The position numbers and the translations under genes are program-made. Positions 33,123 to 44,813 of a DNA stretch of 64,000 bases are shown piece by piece. This stretch comes from Hesseltinella vesiculosa (taxonomy: Eukaryota > Mucoromycota > Mucoromycetes > Mucorales > Cunninghamellaceae): NCBI GenBank assembly GCA_002104935.1, contig MCGT01000007.1, positions 682,001-746,000 of the forward strand, read 5' to 3'. Numbering within the stretch: position 1 is the stretch's first letter; the number at the start of each line of letters is the position of its first letter. The notes beneath the pieces were generated by a model that saw nothing but the letters and a program-made list of their open reading frames with translations, did no database searches and was not told the origin of the DNA.

Positions 33123-33368
33123 TCAGGCGCCTGTGTCTGTCACGTCACTGGTATTGGAAAAGCGTTTTCTTGCCCCCATTGGGTCAGTGAAATGACCTAC
33201 GACTTCTGGTTCAGCTTCTGTGCGAGTTGGATCGGCCAAAAATTTTGGGTTCTGCTTGTTCTCGCAGCCATTGGCGGACGTCGTCGTGCTTGTTTGGGCA
33301 GCTCGCTCTTCATGCAGCTCGTCCAAGTGTTGCCTGGCTTTGGTAAAAAATCCAACAAATCGAGACAT
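33123..33368 (-). CDS. Small hypothetical protein (81 aa)
   Basis: A single frame of 81 aa: MSRFVGFFTKARQHLDELHE, then a Ser/Thr/Asn-rich centre, then VVGHFTDPMGARKRFSNTSD and a short acidic end. The amphipathic first 20 residues could be a mitochondrial or membrane-binding helix. A polyadenylation signal (AATAAA) lies about 60 bp downstream, and the frame has no translated homopolymer. I do not recognise a family; the FTDPMGARKRF block looks like a conserved motif and would be the probe for homologues. Confidence 0.4.
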   Translation of the reverse strand: MSRFVGFFTKARQHLDELHEERAAQTSTTTSANGCENKQNPKFLADPTRTEAEPEVVGHFTDPMGARKRFSNTSDVTDTGA

Positions 33369-33751
33369 TGTTCAGAGAAAAATAGTACCGAAAAAAAAAC
33401 AAATCAACAATCACCCCATTTTATATCACACAACATGGCGCATGGCAGTTTCAGCGACCTGTTTTGGGCAACGTCATTTCATTGGACAAACACAAAAAGA
33501 AACTTGGGGAACGTTCTCTTTTTTTTTTTTTTTTTTTTTTTTTGGTTTTTATTATTTTGAGAGAATGCAGTGAAAAAACGTGTGGTTTTTTCCTTTGGGT
33601 GAATGAGAATAAAGCAAATGGGATAGGGGGAGGTAGAGTGAGGGTCATAAAAAAAAAGCAACAACATAAAAAAAAATGTACAAGAGTGTCTATACCGACA
33701 GAGCAATAGAAATAATAATAGTAAACTAGGCGACCATTTGGCGTGATTTTC
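33369..33751. other. Intergenic, homopolymer-rich
   Basis: Spacer upstream of the 81-aa gene and downstream of the PWWP gene; contains T24 around 33520-33543. No gene seen. Confidence 0.5.
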
Positions 33752-35086
33752 TTAAGCAGACGAGCTTTGATCTTTCTTGGAATCCACAAACAGAACCTTC
33801 CAGTTGCGCATCATATCCTGACAACGATCATGCAGGTTGTAGTCGGCGTCACCCACAAATTCATAAGAGCAACCGCACTTCACCACCTTGCCAATCTTCG
33901 TACGCTACAAAGATATCGATATCAGTGCTCCAGATCAGCCTGTCCTAGTCCGCTTACCCTCAATAAATCATAGGTGATAGGTGACTCTTCCACATCCTTT
34001 AACAACTGAGAGATCTTGGGATAGTCCTCGACAGGGATATCGCCCTTTGGAAAAAAAAAAAAAAAAGTCAACATCACGCTCTACAGTCGTCATCTTCCTT
34101 TTCCCTGCGATCATCCTTTCTTACCTGTTTCTTTTCGTACATAAGCTTCTGTAAACGGTGTCGTAGATGGTGCAAGCGTTTGAATTCAGGGGATTCGTTG
34201 GGGTCATCCGATTTGCGTTGGGAAGGGTCATGCTTGCCATTGGCACTCTCCTCAGAGACAGACTTGCGCTAAGACCACCAAAGAAAGAGCGAGTAAGGCA
34301 ACCATTCTCTCGTTGGACTCCTCATGTCAACCATTTGTTACCCTTCTCTTTTGATCCACAGGTTCCACATGGTCATTGGCGCGCTTTTTCTTGGTCAATT
34401 GTTGGGTATCCATAACATCGTCGTTCGCCTTGTTACTGGCAGCTGTACTATTGGCGTTCTTCTTCTTCTTGCCTTTGCCTTGGCGTACGGGTGTGACTTT
34501 TTCTTCCTCTTCGTCTTCTCCATCGTCCTCCCGTTCGTCATCGTCGTCATCCTGCACAACGTTTGGGTCCAGTGCTTCACGCACAGCCTTCTCCAGATCC
34601 CTGTTCTTGAACTTCTTGGCCTTGAGGTCCGTTTCCACCGTTTTCTTATCAAAAGGACGGATCGAATCAGGACCAAAAAACCCACTATGTAACAAACGAA
34701 TTGAGTTGGTCCCTCTAGCTTGGTCTTTCTCTTTTCCATCTTGCCCACTCTCAACCTGTGCTTCCTTATCCATTGGTACTTACTAGTCCTTGGAGCCAAA
34801 GAAGAAGACCGTCCAGAGTGGTGCCTTGGACTTTGTCTTTTGTTTCAAGATTCGGTCAGGTACCCTATTTTCATCTTCAATCTAGAAATAAAAATATGAG
34901 CATGAATCCATCTTCCCATGGTCATTCTCTCCTGCTTGTCATGCACTGAATCCTTTTTCTCCCTTTTTTCAACAAAACAACTCGCCTCTTCTTTTCTTGT
35001 TGGGTTACCTTGGCCGGCCACCAGGGGTATCCTTTCAGCTTGGCAAACACGATAGTTCCAGGAGGGTAAAGATCTTGACGTCCCAT
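33752..35086 (-). CDS. PWWP and IBD/TFIIS-N domain protein (HDGF/LEDGF-like)
   Basis: Six exons, complement(33752-33904, 33958-34044, 34125-34268, 34342-34684, 34784-34881, 35009-35086), 300 aa, phases closing. The PWWP domain occupies about residues 1-95: YPPGTIVFAKLKGYPWWPAK, then PLWTVFFFGSKDYGFFGPDS, IRPFDKK. PWWP domains read H3K36 methylation and bind DNA. An acidic/Lys-rich linker follows (DDDDDEREDDGEDEEEE, KGKKKK). The C-terminal 100 residues form a helical bundle of the integrase-binding/TFIIS-N type: FKRLHHLRHRLQKLMYEKKQ, YPKISQLLKDVEESPITYDL, LRRTKIGKVVKC. This architecture matches vertebrate LEDGF/HDGF2 and suggests a transcription-elongation chromatin reader. Confidence 0.88.
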
Positions 35087-35940
35087 AATCAGCAATCAGA
35101 TAATGCAAACGAAGAGTGTGGTGCTTGTATAAAAAAACAATCAAGAAAGAGGCACAACAAAAAAAAAATAAAACACGCTCCACCAAAATGGCAAAACAAG
35201 CAGGTATCAATCAATCAATAAAATAGCAGGCAATAATCTAATTGTGCGTTTGATTGAGGATGAAGAATTATCAAGGGATAGAAAATAAAAGGGTGAGGAA
35301 TGATGAAAGTGAAGAAAAAAAAAACAAAAAAATTCGAGTGAGGGAAAAAAAAAAGGGCAATTCTTTTTCTTTTACGTCTTAATTTGAGCCCTGCGATTGG
35401 TAGAAAGCGTCACTGAGTTCGAATTCGGATGCCATTTTTTTCTCTTTGTTCCTTTCCCCCATGTCCTGGTCTCATTGTCCCTTTTTTTTTCTAGCCAAGG
35501 TACCTTTTATTATCATTTTTTACATGATTGTAGTAATGCATTGCTTATTTTGATCGCCTTGATTATCAATGATCATTTCGGAAGCAGCTTCGTGTGATCC
35601 GCAACCCCCATGTCACAAATTGACCTTGACTAAATTTAGAAACTTTTTTTTTTTGGCCATCAAATTCACACACTTTTTTTTTGCGACCCTGTCACTCATG
35701 TCACTTGCAAATAAAGAATCATTCTGTTTCAATTTCATGACCTTGCCCATCATGCTTTCATTCCAGCCGCAATTGCTGAAATACCACCTTTTTCTCTCTG
35801 TACCTTTTTTTTTTTTTTTTTTTTTTTTTACGCAAAAAGACATCTTCGGCACTCAAGCATCATCACGTGAGGCACAAGGTATAGATTAAAAAACCAGACA
35901 CACCGTCCAGCATAAGCTTTTTTTTTTTACAAGGATGGAT
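35087..35940. other. Intergenic 0.85 kb, nothing recognised
   Basis: A/T-rich with several homopolymers (A near 35160 and 35310; T24 near 35806-35829). No gene or repeat family member seen. Confidence 0.55.
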
Positions 35941-37053
35941 CTATTGTACTTGGCGTCGTTGATGATGATACAAAGACCAGCTAATCAATCCAATGGCACA
36001 GGTGGTCACTGCCAGTAGAGATGGCCGTAGCCAAGGGTAGGCGGGGGCACGCGAATCAGGCACGGACGAGGATCGTTTGGTGGGGAAGATGGGAGTGGTG
36101 GCTACAACTTGGCGGTGTTTATCCAGCCGAAATCGGAGGTGTCGAGCAAACTGGTTGTTGTCATAATGGCCATCATGACGCTGCCAGCCTTCATACGAAC
36201 GCAACAGAGCCGAGTCGGGGGCACCAAAGAAGCCATATTTTTCTAGGTGGCCGAGATACATGACATAGGCAGGCATGTAGGTATCGACAAATGCACGTAC
36301 CGCCTCATCTGATAGACCACTGACGTCACGTGTGGCTTTCATGTGGTGTTCTTGCTGGAGCCGCCACTGGTACACATAGTCCAAGTCGGTGGGCGTGAGA
36401 TGTAAAAAGATATCTATGGCTGGGTACACGTCGTCCTCGTACTGAGATAGGAATTGATTGATGGTGACTAGATGGTCGAGCGAATGACGCTGTAGAAGGG
36501 GTGACTGGCTGTAGATGGAGCGCAAACGATCCATGGACAGCGCCTTGAATCCAAGGGACCAGCCTTCGAACAAGAGAATATCCAAACTGTCTTCCACCAC
36601 CGTCCATTCGCTCCGAGGCCGCCGGTCGCCAAGGCCGCTGTGAAGAGATTTGTCGTAAGCAGGAATCGCGGTGGGCTGGCCGGTCATCAAACCGGCAAAC
36701 GTTTGACGAGCCAGCTGCAAGTCGTGTGAGCCAGGCTGACCGCGGAGCTGGAGCAGGGCATTGCCCGGATAGCGCTGTGCAAGTGCCATCTGATCAACTC
36801 GAGTGAGGTACAGGTCATCCAGCGAGAAGCTGGTCACTTTGTAGCCGGCTTCCCTTAACAAGCTGACCAAGGTGTGACATAATGTCGTCTTGCCACTTCC
36901 TTGACACCCTGAGACTCCCACGACCAAAGGCCGATGGGGTTGATGCGTCGCTGTAGATGCCGAGAGTTTTCGAGACGATTTCGTGTACAGACGGTAATGT
37001 TCTATAATAAATTCAAGCGCAGCTTTAGTTTGGGGCAATTGCGAAGCGTCCAT
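35941..37053 (-). CDS. P-loop kinase, Tda10 / D-glycerate 3-kinase family
   Basis: Single exon, 370 aa. Walker A is GCQGSGKTT (about 49-57), preceded by PLVVGVSG. Then come FSLDDLYLT (substrate-side Asp motif), YPGNALLQLRGQPGSHDLQ (the R-G-x-P-G-T/S-H-D-L family signature), IPAYDKSLHSGLGDR, and VEDSLDILLFEGWSLGF (the Walker-B-equivalent 'EGW' motif). The family phosphorylates D-glycerate or related small substrates with ATP; yeast Tda10 is its fungal type. Unusually, the C-terminus continues about 60 residues past the kinase fold and ends with a hydrophobic segment (LLAVTTCAIGLISWSL, about 346-361) and a basic tail, as in a tail-anchored membrane protein. It is divergent with MPDU1. Confidence 0.85.
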   Translation of the reverse strand: MDASQLPQTKAALEFIIEHYRLYTKSSRKLSASTATHQPHRPLVVGVSGCQGSGKTTLCHTLVSLLREAGYKVTSFSLDDLYLTRVDQMALAQRYPGNALLQLRGQPGSHDLQLARQTFAGLMTGQPTAIPAYDKSLHSGLGDRRPRSEWTVVEDSLDILLFEGWSLGFKALSMDRLRSIYSQSPLLQRHSLDHLVTINQFLSQYEDDVYPAIDIFLHLTPTDLDYVYQWRLQQEHHMKATRDVSGLSDEAVRAFVDTYMPAYVMYLGHLEKYGFFGAPDSALLRSYEGWQRHDGHYDNNQFARHLRFRLDKHRQVVATTPIFPTKRSSSVPDSRAPAYPWLRPSLLAVTTCAIGLISWSLYHHQRRQVQ

Positions 37054-37233
37054 TGAACAAGGTCTTGAAAAGTAAAAAAAAAAAAATTAAGGAAAAGGTG
37101 GAGAAGAGGACAGGTGGAAGTGCCCAAAAAAAAAAAGCGGGATTTGAAAAAAGAAAGACGTGGGCACGCCCTTGATTTTCTCTCTTTTTCCTTCTTTCAC
37201 GTTTTTTTTTTTTTTTTTTTGCGTTGTCCAAAG
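37054..37233. promoter_or_regulatory. Divergent promoter, kinase / MPDU1
   Basis: Only 180 bp separate the two start codons, so both promoters must overlap here. It is made almost wholly of A- and T-tracts with CTCTTTTTCC-type pyrimidine stretches; no TATA element was picked out. Confidence 0.5.
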
Positions 37234-37965
37234 ATGTACCTTCCGGATGTTCTTCGCTTGCCTCTCACCAGCGTGATTGGTGATACCTGTTATACTTCCC
37301 TCGTTGAAAATCTCAACTACCAAGATGTCGATTGCCTCAAGTACAGCGTGTCGAAAGGGCTTGGACTGGGCATTGTTCTGGGAGGATCGATTGTCAAGGT
37401 GCCTCAGATTATGACGATTGTGTCCCATGGATCAGCTCAAGGTCTGTCATTGTCCTCATACATCATTGAAACATTGGCCTACACCATCACTCTGGCCTAC
37501 AACATTCGTCAACACAATCCTTTCAGCACGTTTGGTGAAATCATGTTTATCACTCTTCAAAATCTTGTGATTATTGGCCTGATTGCCTCTTACGGCAAGG
37601 AAGCCTGGAAGGCTTTGCCAGCGTTTGTGCTACTGGGCTGTACCTTTTATGCTTTGCAAGATGCCAGTCTGTTGCCATGGTCCATTGTCCAATCCTGTTA
37701 TGCCGCCACCATCCCCCTGAGTCTGGCCAGCAAAGTACCTCAGATTCTGACCAACTGGCGCAACGGCTCCACCGGTCGGCTGTCAGTGTTTACCGTGATG
37801 AACTACTTCCTGGGAAGCGCTGCACGTGTATTTACCACCATGACCGAATTGAACGACCCTTTGATGCTCTGGGGTAACCTCCTGGCCACCAGTTTGAACT
37901 TTATTCTTGTCTTGCAAGTCGCCCTGTACTGGGGCAACAGCACGCCCAAAGAAAAGACTGCCTAA
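37234..37965 (+). CDS. MPDU1: MPDU1/Lec35 dolichol-linked sugar utilisation protein (PQ-loop)
   Basis: Single exon, 243 aa, the usual size for MPDU1, an ER membrane protein needed for use of dolichol-P-mannose and dolichol-P-glucose in glycosylation. It has two PQ-loops: IVKVPQIMTIVSHGSAQGLS (from about residue 53) and SKVPQILTNWRNGSTGRLS (about residue 165). Seven hydrophobic segments fit the family, e.g. LGLGIVLGGS, ITLQNLVIIGLIAS, FVLLGCTFYAL and NLLATSLNFILVLQVALYW. C-terminal STPKEKTA is a short polar tail without the KKxx of some homologues. Start: the ATG at 37234; the upstream open frame is translated homopolymer. Confidence 0.95.
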   Translation: MYLPDVLRLPLTSVIGDTCYTSLVENLNYQDVDCLKYSVSKGLGLGIVLGGSIVKVPQIMTIVSHGSAQGLSLSSYIIETLAYTITLAYNIRQHNPFSTFGEIMFITLQNLVIIGLIASYGKEAWKALPAFVLLGCTFYALQDASLLPWSIVQSCYAATIPLSLASKVPQILTNWRNGSTGRLSVFTVMNYFLGSAARVFTTMTELNDPLMLWGNLLATSLNFILVLQVALYWGNSTPKEKTA

Positions 37966-38338
37966 CATCCCTCATTCCTCCTCTTCCACAGCGAAAAATG
38001 AATCAATAAATCGCCCACTCTTGAAAAAAAGGGGAGCAGCAAGGGGTGACAGCTGAGGGGAAGACGCATGCATTCATTTCTTTCTTTTTTTGAACACGAT
38101 GAACCACCTAGACAGGGACGGTGTCGGCGTTTGAATATTTGGCTGGGAATGGGGTAAAAAATAAAAAAACGACGATCGCTAGATGCCCAGCAAAATGCCT
38201 GCGCATAGCTAGTAACACCGGTGGCTGCCGAGCATCTAGTGACAACGGGCTACATTGTAGGAAGAAATTTTGGAAACGTAAAAGAAAAAAAATGGACAGG
38301 CTTTAATTTAAACAAGAAAAAAGGGAATGAGCTGCGGT
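37966..38338. other. 3' spacer (convergent)
   Basis: Between the 3' ends of MPDU1 and the CD2BP2-like gene. A 20-bp inverted pair (gatgcccagca / tgccgagcatc type) occurs near 38180-38235. There is no sign of a missing GYF domain. Confidence 0.5.
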
Positions 38339-39316
38339 CTATTTGCGATGGGCTGAGGCAGGTATCCAGGTGGGCTCGACAAACTCCTTGGCCCGCAGAT
38401 AGCGCACCATTTGCTCATAGGTATCCTCATACACATTGTAATGGCCAAGAGCCATGAGCTGATCAGCAAACTCAGTGATGGCCTCGACATTGCGTTGACG
38501 TTGGGCAGCTTCCTCTGGTGAGAGCTCAGGCTCGGAAGCGGAAGGGGTCTTGTTCTTATTCTTCTTGGCCAGGAGTTTCTGCTTCCAGAGAGGGATCTTC
38601 TTTTGGCCTTCACCCATCTTGGTCAGCGCTTCACGCACAGACTCGCCAGGCAACAAATAGTCGAGCAGCGCGAGGTAGCCGTCTGCCTGAGTCTGTGGCA
38701 GGGCGGCTTGCCGTTGGGCTTCACGCGATTCCTCCTGCTCGTGACGCTTGCGCTGGGCTTCCTTGGCCACAGCCATCTCCTTCTTGGAGATCCCTTGCAG
38801 CCATTGGTCGTGGTGGGCCTGCGGATCTTTGGCATTGCGAATAAAGTTGCCTTGCTGATCAAAGCTGCCTTCCTCCAATTCTTGGCGCATGTTGAAGGCT
38901 GAGATGCGGGTCTTTTCTTCATTGTCGTCTTCATCCGATTCTACATCGCGCGATGCCAGATCCTGGCCTTCAATTTCGTCCATGCCGAGCCGTTTGTTTT
39001 TCTTGCCGCCAGCATGGTTGTTTGTGCTGGCGTCTTGTTCAGCAAACATGTCCATGTCATCGTCCTCATCGTTGTTCTTGGCCTTGTCATCGCTTTCGAC
39101 TTCTTCGCGTTCCGATTCGCTACTGAAGCCGACTTCTTCATCGTCGCTGGCGTACACATCCTTGACAGCGCCTCGCCGTTGCTTGGCAAAATCTAAATCG
39201 TCTTCATCGTCTTCGAATCCAGCAGGGCTGTCCGAGGGTGATCGCCTTGATCGTTTGCTGTGCTTGCGTTCATCAATGTGATCAAAACTGGTTTTTGTTC
39301 GTTTGTATCCTGACAT
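38339..39316 (-). CDS. CD2BP2: CD2BP2/Lin1-like U5 snRNP protein lacking the GYF domain
   Basis: CD2BP2 (U5-52K; Lin1 in yeast) binds Prp6 during U5/tri-snRNP assembly. Single exon, 325 aa. The N-terminal third is acidic with basic clusters (KRTKTSFDHIDERKHSKRSR). Family motifs follow: TRISAFNMRQELEEGSFDQQ, GNFIRNAKD, HHDQWLQGISKKEM, YLALLDYLLPGESVREALTK, KIPLWKQKLLAK. The C-terminal part YEDTYEQMVRYLRAKE is also the family's. In CD2BP2 and Lin1 a GYF domain with WEYKW/GPF motifs follows; here the frame ends shortly after at PTWIPASAHRK-stop, and the next 370 bp contain no GYF motif in any frame. Confidence 0.9.
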   Translation of the reverse strand: MSGYKRTKTSFDHIDERKHSKRSRRSPSDSPAGFEDDEDDLDFAKQRRGAVKDVYASDDEEVGFSSESEREEVESDDKAKNNDEDDDMDMFAEQDASTNNHAGGKKNKRLGMDEIEGQDLASRDVESDEDDNEEKTRISAFNMRQELEEGSFDQQGNFIRNAKDPQAHHDQWLQGISKKEMAVAKEAQRKRHEQEESREAQRQAALPQTQADGYLALLDYLLPGESVREALTKMGEGQKKIPLWKQKLLAKKNKNKTPSASEPELSPEEAAQRQRNVEAITEFADQLMALGHYNVYEDTYEQMVRYLRAKEFVEPTWIPASAHRK

Positions 39317-39429
39317 GAAAAGCTTGCGGGTGAAGAGGCGGCGGGGTGAAATAATAAAAAAAGAGAAAAAAAATAAAAAAAGTCTAGTCGGGAGGTTTCA
39401 TGCTGGTTTTTTTTTATTATCGTTGCTGC

Positions 39430-42083
<2,654 letters not shown>

Positions 42084-42304
42084 GTTGGATTAAACGAAAG
42101 AAGAAAAAGAACAAAAAAAAAAAAGCCCGCCAGTTTTTGCCAAAAAGTCGCAAAGCGCTTTTTTTTGTTTCTAGTTGTATTGTTTCTTTAAAGCACATTT
42201 TTCTTTTTTAATTAAAAAAGGTGAAAATAGGGCAAATGGTGGGGAGGGGTTGTGTGGGAGGGAAGGTCAAAAAGGGTGTGGAACGGTGAGATGATGAAGA
42301 GCAT
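42084..42304. other. Short spacer
   Basis: Upstream of DHX35 and downstream of RPL23; only A/T tracts. Confidence 0.5.
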
Positions 42305-43036
42305 TTAGACCACGGTACCAGCAGAAGAGGCAATACGGGGCCACAAGTCAGCACATTCCTTAGCAACGGGACCAGTGATGGCAGAGCCCTTCATTTCACC
42401 CTTGGGGTTGACAATGACACCGGCGTTGTCTTCAAAGTACAAGAAGACACCGTCACGACGGCGCCAGGCCTTGCGTTGACGAACAACGACAGCGGGCATG
42501 ACTGTGAAATAAAAAAAATAAACATCAGTGAGTAAAGGTCTTTTTTGGAGCGTTGTCGAGGTCGATGGCGTTGTGTTCTTTTTTTTTTTTTTAATGTGTA
42601 GATGGTAACTCACCCTTCTTTCGCAATTCGGGTTTACCCTTCTTGACGGAAGCGACGACCATGTCACCGGCACCAGCGGCAGGGAGACGGTTCAAACGAC
42701 CCTTGATGTTACGGACAGCAATGACGTACAAGTTCTTGGCGCCAGAGTTATCGGCACAGTTCATGACAGCACCAACAGGCAAACCGAGGGTCATACGGTA
42801 CTTGGTTCCGGAAATGCTCACTATTGTTATTAAAGAATAGAGGTGAGATCGCAACGCCCAACCAAGTAAATGTCTGGATAACGCAAAAAAAAAAAAGAAG
42901 ATCCATCCATCCATCCATCCGTTTCGTTTCAATCATGGTTGCTGCATATTATCGCATAGATGGATCGAACCTATTCTCTTTTTGCGTATCCTATGATCAT
43001 TATCAATGAAATCATAAAGTGCTTACCTTTAGGCAT
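42305..43036 (-). CDS. RPL23: 60S ribosomal protein uL14 (Rpl23)
   Basis: uL14 sits at the intersubunit face of the large ribosomal subunit. Three exons, complement(42305-42501, 42614-42820, 43027-43036), 137 aa. The first exon is only 10 nt (ATG CCT AAA G), a typical short first exon of ribosomal protein genes. Body: [100 protein letters not shown] and [17 protein letters not shown]. These match eukaryotic uL14 along the whole length. The N-terminus (MPKVSISGTK) is a few residues shorter than in animals. Confidence 0.97.
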
Positions 43037-43249
43037 CTTTGAAAGGTTTAGTGAAAGAGGAAGAAAAAGAAGAGAAAAAAAAAAAGTCCACAGCTCTTTT
43101 TTTTCAAGGCTGAAAGTCCGGTGCCAAAATAGGCAACCGCAGCCCTATTTTTTTTTTAATCATGAAGCTCAACGTTTCTCTTCTTGTTTATTTTTCATAC
43201 TATACCATGAGTCAATTGGATACCAATCTTGTTTCTCAAGTATCACAGT

Positions 43250-44649
43250 ATGTCATCAAGCAAGATCCACATTGAGCAGTTACATTTACCGACTCGTTTT
43301 ATTTTTCTGCCTAGGGACCTTGCTAAATTGAAATCGTCACCTTTACATCTTTTGGCATGGCATCATGATTATGGACGCCAGCTAGGTTTACTGGAAGGAT
43401 CACCTGCTAGCGATGATGCCATTGATTTACCTCTTCATCCTGTTGGCCTCCAACAAGAATTAATTCGGTACAAAGGTTACCTAGATCGTCTCAAAAACAA
43501 TTACATCCAGCTGGAGAGCCGGCGGCAGCTTGCCCATATCATTTTGCAAGACCCTCCAAAGTATCCAACAAAGCAAGATCTTGAACAGCTTGGTAAGTCA
43601 CCATGGTGCTCTTGAATGAAGAGTCCCCTCGTTCTCATTCCATTCATTCCATTGACTCTTGATCAGAGCGCGACAATTTCGTGCTCAAAGAACAGCTTTA
43701 TGAGGTGGACAGCCGGTTGAAGCAAATGAAATCCAAATTAGAGTATTCTATCACGTCCCTGGCGCAAGGTAAAAAAAAAAAATCAATCGGACCTCATCAT
43801 TAACACTGCTTGGTCACTGGTTATTGCAGAGTATACCTTGACACGATCAAGAGTGGAAGATTTCTCTAACATTCTAGAAGAGATCGAAAGGATGGTAAGG
43901 AAAAAAAAAAGGCAATCTCAACAAGAAACCAATGGCCGACTCCTTTTTCTCCTCTCCCCATATAGACCAACGAGCAGCAGCGGATTGAAGGCTTCTTTGA
44001 CCAACTCCAAAAGACCAGGACAGAAGACGAGATTCGTGCCATGCTGAACGAACAAAAAGCGGAATTAGAAGAGGCTACCAAGGTGCTGGATAGCCACAAC
44101 GATGTGATTTCGTCGGAGGAATTCTCGATCTATGAACACGAATCCGATGTGCAGGCACTCGAAACCAAACTGAAGCACCTGCAGTCCAGAGCCAAACAGG
44201 CCATTGATCGAAGTGCTTCCAAAGACCTGAAAGTGGAAGAGCGTGGGTTATGGTAAAGAAAAAGATAGAATCTTTATCCCGTCCCTGACACCTATTCCTT
44301 TCAGGTACATTCACACGACAAAAGACTGCTATACGACCTTTGGCATCCACAACGTAACAAGAGACTTTGACCATGAAATCATCGTTGACTATACCTCGGG
44401 TGACAAGCTTACCTTTACTTTGGACCCTTTGACCAAATTGATTGCCAGCATTCACGTACGTGCCTCACCTTCCAGCTATCACCTGCCTACTCATCCCACC
44501 CCTTTTTATACTTGTAGGTGGACAACCCTCGGCTGAAGATAGCTGATTTGCAATCCGTTGCCAAGGATCATACCATGGATGATACTGGAGCCACTGTCAT
44601 GTTAGAAGTCCTTGCTCGTATTAAATCCGTAAAGGCCGCTGCGTCTTGA
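43250..44649 (+). CDS. Coiled-coil protein, possibly kinetochore (Sos7/Kre28-like)
   Basis: Six exons (43250-43592, 43667-43768, 43830-43894, 43966-44252, 44305-44455, 44518-44649), 359 aa, phases closing. Residues 1-70 are globular (MSSSKIHIEQLHLPTRFIFL). About 75-265 are heptad-rich coiled coil (ELIRYKGYLDRLKNNYIQLE, DNFVLKEQLYEVDSRLKQMK, FSIYEHESDVQALETKLKHL). The last 95 residues form a small mixed alpha/beta domain (WYIHTTKDCYTTFGIHNVTR, DKLTFTLDPLTKLIASI) of RWD-like appearance. This layout is typical of kinetochore subunits (Spc24/25, Sos7/Kre28, Csm1). Sos7/Kre28 is my best guess, not a recognition. An ATG at 43207 in another frame ends quickly and was not used. Confidence 0.6.
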
Positions 44650-44813
44650 TTTTTTTTTTCAATGGATGGGAGGATTTATTGGGTTGTGTTTTTACTGTAA
44701 AAAGGCAGACCATAAAACGGCACTGCAATGAAAAGAAAGAGGATCCAAATCACTCCACATAAATATTTGCGAATTGGATATACAAGTGTGGCATCGTCTT
44801 TGATATGATTGTT

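Noticed and set aside
37966..38338. A missing GYF exon downstream of the CD2BP2-like gene
   Set aside because: No frame contains W-x-Y or G-P-F type GYF motifs.
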